Shown piece after piece: positions 47,924-56,626 of a stretch of 64,000 nt of DNA. How positions within the stretch are numbered: position 1 is the first letter of the stretch; the number at the start of each line of letters is the position of its first letter. The position numbers and the translations under genes were made by a program. Source of the DNA: Acidipropionibacterium acidipropionici. GTDB lineage: Bacteria; Actinomycetota; Actinomycetes; Propionibacteriales; Propionibacteriaceae. Below the pieces are notes generated by a model that saw nothing but the letters and a program-made list of their open reading frames with translations, made no database searches and had not been told where the DNA came from. Location: assembly GCF_001441165.1 (NCBI RefSeq), contig NZ_CP013126.1, forward strand, positions 3,253,551 to 3,317,550, given 5' to 3'.

Positions 47924-49162
47924 GTGGTCGTGACGTCCGAATCCGACATCGAGGTCCGCGGTGAGGGGCTCATCGCCCTGGCGGCGAGCCTGCGTCTGGC
48001 CCGGCTGGGCCACCGGGTGACCCTGGTCGCCGCCGATCCCGCATGGCGATCCCGGGCGCGGCGTCCCTTGTCCGGCGAGCTGCCACCGGTACTGGAGGTG
48101 CCCGCGGCCTGGCGCGATCTCTTCGGGAAGTCCGGCCGCAACATGGACGCCGAGCTCGCCCGCGACGGATTCGCCCTCACCGAGGCGCCACCGGTCCTCC
48201 ATCGGATGGAGAAGGAGACCCTCGCCCTGCCGACCGAGAGGGCGGCCCAGATCGCGGCGGTACGGACCCACTGGTCCCCCGACGTCGCCCGGATCTGGTC
48301 GCACCTCCTGGACCGGGCCGACGAGGCGTGGCAGGCCAGACGCGCTCTGGGGCTGGAGTACCCGGTCGCCGGCGCGCTGCGCGGCGGCGACCTGCCCCGG
48401 GCGTTGGCCGGGCGCCATCTGACGGACGGCTGCGATGACCTGCCGGCGCTGCTGCGGGCGGTGGTGGGACACCTCGGGCCGGTGGCCGGCGGCACCCGCG
48501 CCGGTCGGGGAGGGACGCCGCTGCTCGCAGATCTCGCGGTCCCCCGGGTCTTCGGACGCTGGCAGCTGACGAGGCTCGACGACGGCTCGGCGACCACCCT
48601 CCAGCCCCTGCTCGACGCGCTGGACAGGCGGCTGGGAGCCCGCGGGGTAGAGGTCGCCGCCGGCCCCCCACGGCGTCCCGACCTCGTCATCGACACCGAG
48701 CCGCCGCGCCGCCGCTTCGGCCATGACAGGCCCTTCCTGGCCCCGACGGTCCGTCTCACCCGGTCCCCGGACACGGCTCCCGGGGGTCGCCGGGCCGAGC
48801 GCGGCGTGGAGCACAGCGTTGATCACACCCCGGCGGGTCCGGTGCTGCGCTGGTCCTGGTCCGAGCAGGGGCAACGGGCCACCCTCACCCATGACCACAC
48901 CCGTCCGGTCCGCCGGCCCGACCTGGGCCGGGCGATCGACAGCACCGCCGCCTGGCGGCGTCGCCCACCCCTGCAGTGGATCCGCGACGACGGCGCACCG
49001 GTCCTGGCCGCGAGTCCGGCGGCCCACGGCGGACCCGAACCCTGGGCGCAGCTGCTCACCGGAGCCCTGGCCGCATATCTGAGCCACGAGAGGCTGACCG
49101 GCCAGGACGTCTCCCCCCACAACCGCGCGGTCGGCGCCGACGGCCGGCTCAGAAGGCACTGA
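47924..49162 (+). CDS. Oxidoreductase-like protein with degenerate dinucleotide-binding fold
   Basis: 412 residues from GTG 47924 (GGGGAG 6 nt upstream). The N-terminus IEVRGEGLIALAASLRLARLGHRVTLV has the beta-alpha-beta shape of FAD-dependent amine-oxidase/phytoene-desaturase proteins, but the third glycine of GxGxxG is Ala. The middle carries Arg/His-rich segments; no second FAD motif was recognised. Function unknown; could be a divergent FAD protein or a pseudo-enzyme. Divergent from the ABC importer and upstream of a dispersed 3'-end repeat. Confidence 0.65.
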   Translation: MVVTSESDIEVRGEGLIALAASLRLARLGHRVTLVAADPAWRSRARRPLSGELPPVLEVPAAWRDLFGKSGRNMDAELARDGFALTEAPPVLHRMEKETLALPTERAAQIAAVRTHWSPDVARIWSHLLDRADEAWQARRALGLEYPVAGALRGGDLPRALAGRHLTDGCDDLPALLRAVVGHLGPVAGGTRAGRGGTPLLADLAVPRVFGRWQLTRLDDGSATTLQPLLDALDRRLGARGVEVAAGPPRRPDLVIDTEPPRRRFGHDRPFLAPTVRLTRSPDTAPGGRRAERGVEHSVDHTPAGPVLRWSWSEQGQRATLTHDHTRPVRRPDLGRAIDSTAAWRRRPPLQWIRDDGAPVLAASPAAHGGPEPWAQLLTGALAAYLSHERLTGQDVSPHNRAVGADGRLRRH

Positions 49163-49175
49163 TATCCAGGAGGAA

Positions 49176-49213
49176 GGGACGACCCCTCCACGTCGCTGCG
49201 CTCCTGCCTCCCC
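49176..49213 (+). repeat. Dispersed 3'-end element, copy 1
   Basis: 38 nt starting 14 nt after the oxidoreductase-like stop. The reverse complement of 59824-59861 matches it at 37 of 38 positions. The core GGG-ACGA-CCCCTCC can pair as a hairpin with one mismatch. A partial repeat (GACCCCTCCAC) follows at 49243-49253. Confidence 0.85.
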
Positions 49214-49394
49214 GGGGAAGTCGACTCTGCAAGCCCGGTTGCGACCCCTCCACCTGCCCCGCATGCGGCCATGTCCGCGAACCCGCGCACGACTGTTTCA
49301 CGGTCGCGATTGCTCCCCGCCGCCGCGTAAGCTTGCTCCTCGGCCCTCGCCAGGCGGGGGCCGGACCGAGTTTCCCGAAGTGAGGACGATTTCG

Positions 49395-51650
49395 TTGACC
49401 TCTGGTTCCTCCTCTACCGTTCCCGCCGACACCACGGTCGCCGCCGAGATGGCCTCCGAGCAGGCCCATGTGGACCGTGTCTATGCCCAGTTGCGCTCCG
49501 AGACCGAGGCCGCCAAGCGGCTCGCCCGGGCCAGCCAGGAGATCTATCACTCCGACCGGACCACCTGGGTGCGAGAGGAGGACTCGACGGCGATGTACGA
49601 GCGCGACGCCTTCGCCTACAACGCCGCGAGGCGCCTCGCCGTCCTCGACTCCGAGCACGAGGGGCTCGTGTTCGGCCGGATCGACCTGAGCGATGACTCC
49701 GAGGTGCGTCACATCGGCCGGATCGGGGTGAGAGACGCCGACTACGAGCCGCTGGTCATCGACTGGCGGGCGCCGGCCGCGGAGGCCTTCTACCGGGCCA
49801 CCTCCACCTCTCCGATGGGCGTTGTGCGACGCCGGGTGCTGCGCTGCCGCGACGACCGGGTGATCGGCATCGAGGACGATCTGCTGGACTCGACGAAGAA
49901 CCGCGACGACCTGCCGATCGTCGGCGAGGGCGCCCTGATGGCCGCCCTGTCGCGGGCCCGCGACACCCGGATGCACTCCATCGTCGCCACCATCCAGTCC
50001 GAGCAGGACGAGGCCATCCGCGCCCCCTACCAGGGCGTCACGACGATCTCCGGCGGCCCGGGGACCGGCAAGACGGTGGTGGCCCTGCACCGCGCGGCAT
50101 TCCTGCTGTACTCCCACCGTGCCCGCCTCGAGAACGGCGGAGTCCTGGTGGTGGGCCCCAGCTCGGTGTTCATGAACTACATCGAGCGGGTACTGCCCAG
50201 CCTCGGCGAGGACTCGGTGACACTGCGGGCGATGGGCGAACTGGCCTCCGACGTCCTCGGCCTGGACTCCGACCGTCTCGACGAGTCAGCGGCCGCCACC
50301 CTGAAGGGCAGCCTGCGGATGATCGACGTCATCGCCGCCCTGGCCGCCCTGCCCCTGACCCCCGATCCCGCCTCGCTCAGCCTGAGGGTCACCATCAAGG
50401 GGGAGGTGCTGATCCTGGACGCCAAGGCCCTGGCGCGCACCCGCGCGCGCATCCTGAGGCGCAACCGCTACAACAGTGCCCGCCAGATCGTCGAGACCTC
50501 GCTGCTCGACCAGCTCTGGTCGAAGGTGCCGCCCGAGACCCTCAGCGGCTATGAACTCACCCGCGAGGACTTCGACGAGGCGATCACCTCCCAGGCCTCC
50601 TATCGCATGTTCATGAACGCCTGGTGGCCCCCGATGACGGCCGAGCAGGCCCTGGGGCGCCTGGCGGATCCGCAGGTCGTCGCCCGGGTCGCCACCGGCC
50701 TGTCCGCCGAGGACCAGAAGGTGCTGGCGGACTCGATCCCGACCTCCGTCGACGGCGGACGCCGCGACTGGAGCATCACCGACATCGCACTGCTCGACGA
50801 GCTGGTGGCGATTCTCGGCCCGGCCCCCGTCGACCTCACCGCCGAGCAGCCGGTCTTCATCGAGGGCGGGGAGGTGAGCGAACTCGTCACGGTCGCCGAC
50901 ACACTGGCCGACACCCGCACCGTCGATCCCGACGACGACCCCCAGGACACCTTCGCCCACGTGCTCGTCGACGAGGCACAGGACATCACGCCCATGCAGT
51001 GGCGGATGCTGCGCCGTCGCGGCCCGCAGGCCTCCTGGACGATCGTCGGGGACCCCGCCCAGTCGGCCTACCCGTTCCCCGAGGAGACTGCCTCCGCGGT
51101 GGCCGAGCTCACCGGGCACGCCCCTAGCAGGACCTTCCGGCTCTCGAAGAACTACCGCTCCCCCGCCGAAGTCTTCGATCTGGCGGCTGGCGTCATCACG
51201 ACCGTCCACCCCGACGCAGACCTGCCCGAGGCGGTGCGTTCGACCGGCATCAGGCCCATCCTCCGGACCAGTTCCCGGGCGAGCCTGAGCGAGGATCTCG
51301 CGGCGACCGTGCGCACCCTGGCCGGCCAGGTGGAGGGCACCATCGGCATCATCTGCCCGCCCTCCCTGGCTCAGGTTGCCCGCGATCTGGCGGCCGGACC
51401 GCTGGCGGACCTGTCGGGCCGGGTGATCCCGCTCACCGCCATGCAGGCGAAGGGTCTGGAGTACGACGCGGCCGTCGTCGTGGACCCCGACGATCTGGTC
51501 GCCGAGGCCCCCGGAGGGGTCCGGGTGCTCTATGTGGCGCTCACCCGGCCGACCCAGCGTCTGGTGGTGACCGACCTCAGCGATCCCACAAGCCCGGCCG
51601 GCGATCACGCACCATGGCGTGCAGCTCTGTCGTCGCACGGGACCGATTGA
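49395..51650 (+). CDS. HelD-like RNA polymerase-associated helicase (UvrD/Rep superfamily)
   Basis: 751 residues from TTG 49395 (GAGGA 8 nt upstream); GTG 49380 in frame lacks a site. An N-terminal helical arm (about 15-60) is followed by the SF1 core with Walker A GGPGTGKT near 218-225, motif II DEAQD near 526-530, motif III IVGDPAQS, motif IV SKNYRSPAEVF, and motifs V/VI AMQAKGLEYDAAVVVDP and VLYVALTRPTQRLVV. This matches actinobacterial HelD, which frees stalled RNA polymerase from nucleic acid and can protect against rifamycins. The 3' end overlaps the metF 3' end by 74 bp on the opposite strand. Confidence 0.88.
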   Translation: MTSGSSSTVPADTTVAAEMASEQAHVDRVYAQLRSETEAAKRLARASQEIYHSDRTTWVREEDSTAMYERDAFAYNAARRLAVLDSEHEGLVFGRIDLSDDSEVRHIGRIGVRDADYEPLVIDWRAPAAEAFYRATSTSPMGVVRRRVLRCRDDRVIGIEDDLLDSTKNRDDLPIVGEGALMAALSRARDTRMHSIVATIQSEQDEAIRAPYQGVTTISGGPGTGKTVVALHRAAFLLYSHRARLENGGVLVVGPSSVFMNYIERVLPSLGEDSVTLRAMGELASDVLGLDSDRLDESAAATLKGSLRMIDVIAALAALPLTPDPASLSLRVTIKGEVLILDAKALARTRARILRRNRYNSARQIVETSLLDQLWSKVPPETLSGYELTREDFDEAITSQASYRMFMNAWWPPMTAEQALGRLADPQVVARVATGLSAEDQKVLADSIPTSVDGGRRDWSITDIALLDELVAILGPAPVDLTAEQPVFIEGGEVSELVTVADTLADTRTVDPDDDPQDTFAHVLVDEAQDITPMQWRMLRRRGPQASWTIVGDPAQSAYPFPEETASAVAELTGHAPSRTFRLSKNYRSPAEVFDLAAGVITTVHPDADLPEAVRSTGIRPILRTSSRASLSEDLAATVRTLAGQVEGTIGIICPPSLAQVARDLAAGPLADLSGRVIPLTAMQAKGLEYDAAVVVDPDDLVAEAPGGVRVLYVALTRPTQRLVVTDLSDPTSPAGDHAPWRAALSSHGTD

Positions 51651-52494
51651 GGGTGTAGTAGTGCAGGCCCGGCGCCCCCTCGTCGAGGAGCCGGCAGGAC
51701 AGTCGGGCCGCCGCCTCCAGACCGATCTCCCGCACCGCGGCACGGTCCTCGGCGACCTCCGACAGCCGGGCCACGAGATCGGCCGGGACATCGGTGCCCG
51801 ACAGCTCGCCGAAGCGCCTGATCTGGCTGAATGACGTGATCGGCATGATGCCGGGGATGATCGGGATGCCGCAGCCCAGCGCCCGCACCCGGGCCACCAG
51901 GTCGGTGTAGTGCTCCGGGATGAAGAACAGCTGGGTGATGGCGAAGGAGGCCCCGGCCTCCGCCTTCTCGGCGACGATCCGGGCGTCCAGGTCGAGGTCC
52001 CCGGAGGCCGGATGGCAGTCCGGGAAGGCTCCCACCCCCACGCAGGCCCCGGGATTGACGCGCTTGACCAGGCGGACCAGCTCGGTGGCGTTGGCCAGCC
52101 CGTCCGGCCTGGCCACCCAGGGCTCGGCGGCCCCTCCGGGCATGTCCCCGCGGATCGCCAGGATGTGGTCGACGCCGGCGTCGTGGTAGTCCGAGACGGT
52201 CTGCTCGAGTTCCGCGACGCTCTGCGAGACCGCTGTCAGGTGCCCGACCGTCCGCAGCCCGCTGGCCACCATGTGCTGGGTGCACCGCAGGGTGCGGTCG
52301 CGCCGCGATCCGTTGGCGCCGTAGGTCACCGAGATGAAGTCCGGGCGAAGCGGCACCAGCTCGTCGGTGGCCCGCCACAGCCGGTACACGTCCTCCTCGC
52401 TGCGCGGGGGCATGAACTCAAAGGAGGTGAGGGGACGCTCCGCCCGCGTCAGCAGTTCGGCGATGGTCTCGGCGGGAGAGGTCGTGGACAGCAT
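51577..52494 (-). CDS. metF: Methylenetetrahydrofolate reductase
   Basis: 305 residues, MetF barrel: FEFMPPRSEEDVYRL near the start, then VTYGANGSRRDRT, ILAIRGDMPGG and ITQLFF. It reduces 5,10-methylene-THF to 5-methyl-THF for methionine synthesis. A TACTGT box lies 6 nt upstream, so the mRNA is probably leaderless, and it shares a 61-bp divergent region with the prenyltransferase gene. In M. tuberculosis a related gene (Rv2172c, from memory) also sits next to idsA2. Confidence 0.94.
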   Translation of the reverse strand: MLSTTSPAETIAELLTRAERPLTSFEFMPPRSEEDVYRLWRATDELVPLRPDFISVTYGANGSRRDRTLRCTQHMVASGLRTVGHLTAVSQSVAELEQTVSDYHDAGVDHILAIRGDMPGGAAEPWVARPDGLANATELVRLVKRVNPGACVGVGAFPDCHPASGDLDLDARIVAEKAEAGASFAITQLFFIPEHYTDLVARVRALGCGIPIIPGIMPITSFSQIRRFGELSGTDVPADLVARLSEVAEDRAAVREIGLEAAARLSCRLLDEGAPGLHYYTLNRSRATTELHAMVRDRRPGLWDR

Positions 52495-52500
52495 GGGCCC

Positions 52501-52506
52501 ACAGTA
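52501..52506 (-). promoter_or_regulatory. -10 box of leaderless metF
   Basis: TACTGT on the minus strand, 6 nt before the ATG at 52494. Confidence 0.45.
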
Positions 52507-52542
52507 GAGCAGCCGCGCCGACCCGCGTCCTCGCCGATCTCA

Positions 52543-52548
52543 TAGGGT
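52543..52548 (+). promoter_or_regulatory. -10 box of leaderless idsA-type gene
   Basis: TAGGGT exactly 7 nt before ATG 52556. Confidence 0.5.
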
Positions 52549-52555
52549 GGGCCCC

Positions 52556-53656
52556 ATGAGCGCCCCCTTCGACCCGGCCGATCCTGCCGGCGATTCCTTC
52601 CGCCAGGCCGTCCAGTCCGCGATCACCGGATTCCTCGTTGACCAGCGGCCGGTGCTGGCCGGGATCGGGGAGGAGCTCGAGCCGCTGCGCCTTGCCGCCG
52701 TCGACTACACCGGCGGCGGGAAGAGGCTGCGCCCGGCCTTCAGCTACTGGGGGGCGGTGGCGGCCGCCGGACAGCCGGTGGACGCCGCTCCCCTGCTGCG
52801 CGCGGTGTCCTCCCTGGAGCTGCTGCACGTATCTGCGCTGCTGCACGACGATCTGATGGATCATTCCGACACCCGCAGGGGGGTGCCGGCCGCCCACCGC
52901 CGCTTCGGCGCGGCCCACGAGCGGGCCGGCGGCTCCGGGCCCGCCGGGGACTTCGGCGCCGACATGGCGATTCTGCTCGGCGACCTGCTACTGGTGTGGA
53001 GCATGGAGATGTTCACCACCTCGGGGATCGAGCCGCTGAGGCTCGCCGCGACGGGCCCGCTGCTGGAGGCGGTGCGCACCGAGGTGACCTGCGGCCAGGT
53101 CCTCGACGTCACCGCCGAGGCGGGGATGACCGGGGGCGGCCGCGAGTCGGGTCTGGATCTGGCGAACCGGATCGTCGAGTACAAGACCGCCCGGTACACC
53201 GTCGCCCGCCCCGCTCAGATCGGCGTCAGCCTGGCCGGCGGCACAGCCGACCTCCAGCAGGCCATGCTGACGTTCGGCTCACCGCTGGGCCGGGCCTTCC
53301 AGTTCCGCGACGATCTGCTGGGGGTCTTCGGCGACGCACAGGTGACCGGCAAGCCGGCCGGCGACGACATCCGCGAGGGCAAGCGCACCACACTGGTGGC
53401 CCACGCGATCGTGGCCTCCACGCCAGGGGACGCCAGAGCCCTCGAGACCCTGCTGGGGCGCCACGATCTCGACGATGCCGATATCGCCTCCGCGCGCCGG
53501 ATCATCGAGGCCAGCGGGGCCCGCGCCGGCGTCGAGGCCGACATCGAGAGGGCCTACCGGCAGGCGCTGGATGCGCTCGGCGCCGCCTCGATGACCCATG
53601 AGGGGCGCATCGCGCTCACCGAGCTGGCCCGCCAGTGCGTCCAGCGCTCCTCCTGA
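52556..53656 (+). CDS. Polyprenyl (geranylgeranyl/farnesyl) diphosphate synthase
   Basis: 366 residues from ATG 52556. First aspartate motif DDLMD (98-102, in ALLHDDLMDHSDTRRG), second motif FRDDLLGVFGD (250-260), KRTT near 310. It condenses isopentenyl diphosphate with an allylic diphosphate; product length cannot be read off. Position matches mycobacterial idsA2. Confidence 0.92.
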   Translation: MSAPFDPADPAGDSFRQAVQSAITGFLVDQRPVLAGIGEELEPLRLAAVDYTGGGKRLRPAFSYWGAVAAAGQPVDAAPLLRAVSSLELLHVSALLHDDLMDHSDTRRGVPAAHRRFGAAHERAGGSGPAGDFGADMAILLGDLLLVWSMEMFTTSGIEPLRLAATGPLLEAVRTEVTCGQVLDVTAEAGMTGGGRESGLDLANRIVEYKTARYTVARPAQIGVSLAGGTADLQQAMLTFGSPLGRAFQFRDDLLGVFGDAQVTGKPAGDDIREGKRTTLVAHAIVASTPGDARALETLLGRHDLDDADIASARRIIEASGARAGVEADIERAYRQALDALGAASMTHEGRIALTELARQCVQRSS

Positions 53657-53677
53657 GAGGATCGGGCCCGGCCCCGC

Positions 53678-54367
53678 TCAGCCCGGTTGCACCGGCCCGG
53701 TCAGCGGGTCGTCGAGCCAGGCCCGGCCGACCGCCCGGGAGATCTGACGGGCCACCTCGCCGGGGTCGCTGGCCGCGGTGACCGCCCGGCCGACCGCGAC
53801 CCTGCGGGCGCCGGCCTCCAGGACACGTCCCACGTTGTGGGCCGTGATGCCGCCGGCGGCGAACCACGGGATCGGCCGGTCGTCGTGGTCCCGGCAGTCG
53901 AGCGCGGCCCGGCCGACCAGCTCCAGCCCTCCCTGCCTGCGCACCGGACCCGACCACACCGGCCCGATGAACAGGTAGTCGCAGTCTGCGGCGGCCCGCT
54001 CCAGCTGCGCGACGTCGTGGGCCGAGCGGCCCAGCAGTCCGTGGGGCCCCAGCGCGGTGCGCGCCGGCCCGGGGTACCCCTCGGCACTCAGGTGCAGGAC
54101 GTCGGCCCTGGTGCCCTCGACGGTTGCGGCCACCCCGTGGACGCCGAGCAGCACCTGGCTGCCCGCCAGAGCATCGGCGATGGCGGCCACCCCCTCGGCC
54201 AGGGCCTCGTGGTCGGCGTCGGTATCGCGGATCTGCACCATGTCGACGCCGCCCGCCACCGCCGAGACGACGACGTCGACCAGCTCCCCAGCCCTGGGCG
54301 TCAGGTCGGTGACCAGGCAGAGGGTCGACATCTGAAGTCGGGCGGCGAGCCCCAGCAGCGCTGTCAT
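53678..54367 (-). CDS. thiE: Thiamine-phosphate synthase-like protein
   Basis: 229 residues from ATG 54367. TIM-barrel ThiE family: CLVTDLTPR, GVDMVQIRDTDAD (diphosphate-binding start), VLLGVHG, YLFIGPVW, and IPWFAAGGITAHNVGRVL. The usual IQxRxK loop reads VQIRDTD, i.e. the lysine is missing, so activity should be checked. It would join hydroxymethylpyrimidine and thiazole moieties. A TACGCT box lies 6 nt upstream. Confidence 0.82.
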   Translation of the reverse strand: MTALLGLAARLQMSTLCLVTDLTPRAGELVDVVVSAVAGGVDMVQIRDTDADHEALAEGVAAIADALAGSQVLLGVHGVAATVEGTRADVLHLSAEGYPGPARTALGPHGLLGRSAHDVAQLERAAADCDYLFIGPVWSGPVRRQGGLELVGRAALDCRDHDDRPIPWFAAGGITAHNVGRVLEAGARRVAVGRAVTAASDPGEVARQISRAVGRAWLDDPLTGPVQPG

Positions 54368-54373
54368 GACCCC

Positions 54374-54379
54374 AGCGTA
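54374..54379 (-). promoter_or_regulatory. -10 box of leaderless thiE
   Basis: TACGCT on the minus strand, 6 nt before ATG 54367. Confidence 0.4.
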
Positions 54380-54514
54380 GAGAGTTCCCGGCACCGGTGG
54401 CGCGGGCAATCGGCGACATCCCTAGAATCGATCCCGGCCCACCAGGCCAGACACCACTGGGCCGGACAGAAGTGGCAGACAACAGTCGCACGGAGCGGAA
54501 AGGACCTCCCCGAG

Positions 54515-54928
54515 ATGTCCATCAGGAAACCGATCGCGGCCGCGATCACGGCCGTCACCATCCTGACCGGATGTTCGGGACACGCCCAGGAGGCCCCGTC
54601 GACCCCTTCGGCCGATTCCGACTCCCGTCAGGTCGTCACGGCCTACCTCAAGGCTGCGGTCGGGCACGACTGCCAGGTGACGCGCAGTCTCACCGCCTCG
54701 AGCACCTGGGCCTGGTGCGACAAGCCGCGGATGACGGCCTACAAGGGGATCGGATCGGTGGTGAAGCTCAGCGCCCAGGAGGCCGGGGTGGCCCTGGAGT
54801 GCTACCCGATGACCGTCACCACCCGGGATGGGCAGGGGCGCGGGCTCAAGGAGGGCACCCGGCCCTGGACCCTGTGCTTCCAGCACACCGAGGCCGGCTA
54901 CAAGCTGTATCAGCAGGGTATGCGCTGA
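54515..54928 (+). CDS. Small secreted lipoprotein
   Basis: 137 residues. Signal peptide MSIRKPIAAAITAVTILTGC ends in a lipobox (LTGC, lipidated C20). A Ser/Pro linker follows, then a small globular domain with four further cysteines, two pairs likely (DCQ...WCD and ECY...LCF), suggesting disulfides outside the cell. No family recognised; the shape resembles a DUF4878/NTF2-like lipoprotein (HDCQVTRSLTASSTWAWC). It lies between thiE and the kinase gene. Confidence 0.75.
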   Translation: MSIRKPIAAAITAVTILTGCSGHAQEAPSTPSADSDSRQVVTAYLKAAVGHDCQVTRSLTASSTWAWCDKPRMTAYKGIGSVVKLSAQEAGVALECYPMTVTTRDGQGRGLKEGTRPWTLCFQHTEAGYKLYQQGMR

Positions 54929-55007
54929 CCCTGATTCGTCCCCCGGCGAAGTGACGACGACCAGGACTCGCCGCATTCGGTGCCGGGGCGATCGCCGAGG
55001 CAGCGCC

Positions 55008-55013
55008 TAAACT
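55008..55013 (+). promoter_or_regulatory. Candidate -10 box for the kinase gene
   Basis: TAAACT, 56 nt before the GTG start, in an otherwise G+C-rich region. Confidence 0.35.
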
Positions 55014-55069
55014 CAGGCTCACAGGCGAGCACGGCCTGCGACCTTCCCCGACCGCGCTGTGAGGCACAC

Positions 55070-56530
55070 GTGAGCATGACTGTGAGCACCGACCCCCTCG
55101 TGGGTCGCGTCCTCGGCGGTCGCTACGAGATCACCTCGCGCATCGCCCGTGGGGGCATGGCAACCGTCTACCGGGCCCAGGACACCCACCTCCGGCGGGG
55201 CGTTGCGGTCAAGGTGATGCACGAGGGCCTCTACGAGGACGAGGAGTTCGCCCGTCGCTTCGACCTCGAGGCCAAGGCCGCGGCCCGTCTGGTGAATCCC
55301 CATGTGGTCAGCGTCTTCGACCAGGGGGTCGACGACATGCGGCCCTACATCGTCATGGAGTACGTGCCCGGCTGCACGTTGCGCCATGTCATCGTTCAGG
55401 AGGCGCCGCTGACCCCCCGCCATGCGCTGGCCATGCTCGAGCCGGTGGTCTCGGCCCTGGCCAGCGCCCACGACGACGGCCTGGTGCATCGCGACGTCAA
55501 GCCCGAGAACGTCCTGATCTCCGACCGCGGTCAGATCAAGGTGGCCGATTTCGGGCTGGCCCGGGCTGTCACCGCGCAGAGCGCCACGGCGACCGGGCTG
55601 CTGGTCGGCACAGTCTCCTACCTGCCGCCCGAGCTGGTGGTGAGCAATCGCGCCGACGAGCGCTCCGACGTCTACTCGACCGGGATCGTGCTCTTCGAGA
55701 TGCTGACCGGCCACAAGCCGCACACCGGAGACACTCCGATCCAGGTGGCCTGGGCCCACGTCCACGAGGATGTCCCCGCCCCGTCGACCTACCTGGCCGG
55801 GGACGGCCGCAGGGGCCGCGAACTGGCCGAGCACATTCCGGCCTACCTCGACGCCCTGGTACGCACCTGCACCGCCCGCGATCCCTCCGACCGGCCGGCC
55901 GACGGGCGGGTCCTGCTCGGCCTGATCCGTTCGGCCCGGGTCTCCCTGGCCCAGGGAAGGGCCGACGACCCCGCGATCACATCGCTGATGCACCGCGGCG
56001 GCGGCCCCCGGCCGACCAGTCCGGTACCCGCCCCGGGGGCGCCGACCGGTTCGCCCGCCCGCACGCGCACCCCGGTCTCCCCGATCGATCGTGCGGGCGC
56101 GGTGCGCCCCGGGGCCGTCGCGACCCCCCGCACCGACGTCTCGCACCGCCCCGATGCCTCGCACCGCGCGGTCTCTCTCCGGACCCCCCGGGAGGCCCCG
56201 AACCCGACGATCAGGTCCGCCGCTCCCACCCGTCCCCGTAATCCGGGGGCGGCCAGGACTCCTCGGGCGGGCACTGTGCCGACGGCACGGGTCCGCTCGG
56301 GGAGGGCCCCGGCGCCAGCCCGCACCCGGAACTCCTACCGAGGCCGGCGCAACCTCATCGCGATGCTGCTCATCACCGCTCTGGCGGTGACCGTGGGCCT
56401 GCTGGCCTACCGGTTCGGGGTGTCGCTGCGGACCGCGGCGTCATCCGTGGCCGTCTCGGGAGCCGCTGGGTCGTCCTCCACCACGGCCGCGCCCCTGACC
56501 GGACCGGAGGATCCCCCGTCAATCCGGTGA
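55070..56530 (+). CDS. pknL: Transmembrane Ser/Thr protein kinase (PknL-like)
   Basis: 486 residues from GTG 55070 (GAGG 5 nt upstream; ATG two codons on is possible). Hanks kinase domain (about 12-285): glycine loop ARGGMATVY, K48 in VAVKVM, HRDVKPENV (140-148), DFGLA (160-164), PPE. A Pro/Arg/Thr-rich juxtamembrane stretch (310-425), one membrane segment (429-449) and only about 37 residues outside; no PASTA repeats. The mycobacterial PknL, with the same plan and neighbours idsA2 and aroG, is the best match. Targets unknown. Confidence 0.9.
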   Translation: MSMTVSTDPLVGRVLGGRYEITSRIARGGMATVYRAQDTHLRRGVAVKVMHEGLYEDEEFARRFDLEAKAAARLVNPHVVSVFDQGVDDMRPYIVMEYVPGCTLRHVIVQEAPLTPRHALAMLEPVVSALASAHDDGLVHRDVKPENVLISDRGQIKVADFGLARAVTAQSATATGLLVGTVSYLPPELVVSNRADERSDVYSTGIVLFEMLTGHKPHTGDTPIQVAWAHVHEDVPAPSTYLAGDGRRGRELAEHIPAYLDALVRTCTARDPSDRPADGRVLLGLIRSARVSLAQGRADDPAITSLMHRGGGPRPTSPVPAPGAPTGSPARTRTPVSPIDRAGAVRPGAVATPRTDVSHRPDASHRAVSLRTPREAPNPTIRSAAPTRPRNPGAARTPRAGTVPTARVRSGRAPAPARTRNSYRGRRNLIAMLLITALAVTVGLLAYRFGVSLRTAASSVAVSGAAGSSSTTAAPLTGPEDPPSIR

Positions 56531-56589
56531 TGCACAGGCGTTCATATTGCAAGGTTCGACATGAACGCTGGTTTTCATCGTATCTGCGA

Positions 56590-56617
56590 TTAAACATCGA
56601 AGATCTTCTCGTATAGC
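56590..56617 (+). promoter_or_regulatory. Promoter of the EamA transporter gene
   Basis: -35-like TTAAAC (56590-56595), 16-bp spacer, -10 TATAGC (56612-56617), within an A+T-rich 90-bp stretch. It supports the second ATG (56627) as start. Confidence 0.6.
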
Positions 56618-56626
56618 ATGAGCCCC

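Noticed and set aside
52495-52555. SAM or S-box-type riboswitch before metF
   Set aside because: The divergent gap is only 61 bp and both mRNAs look leaderless, leaving no room.
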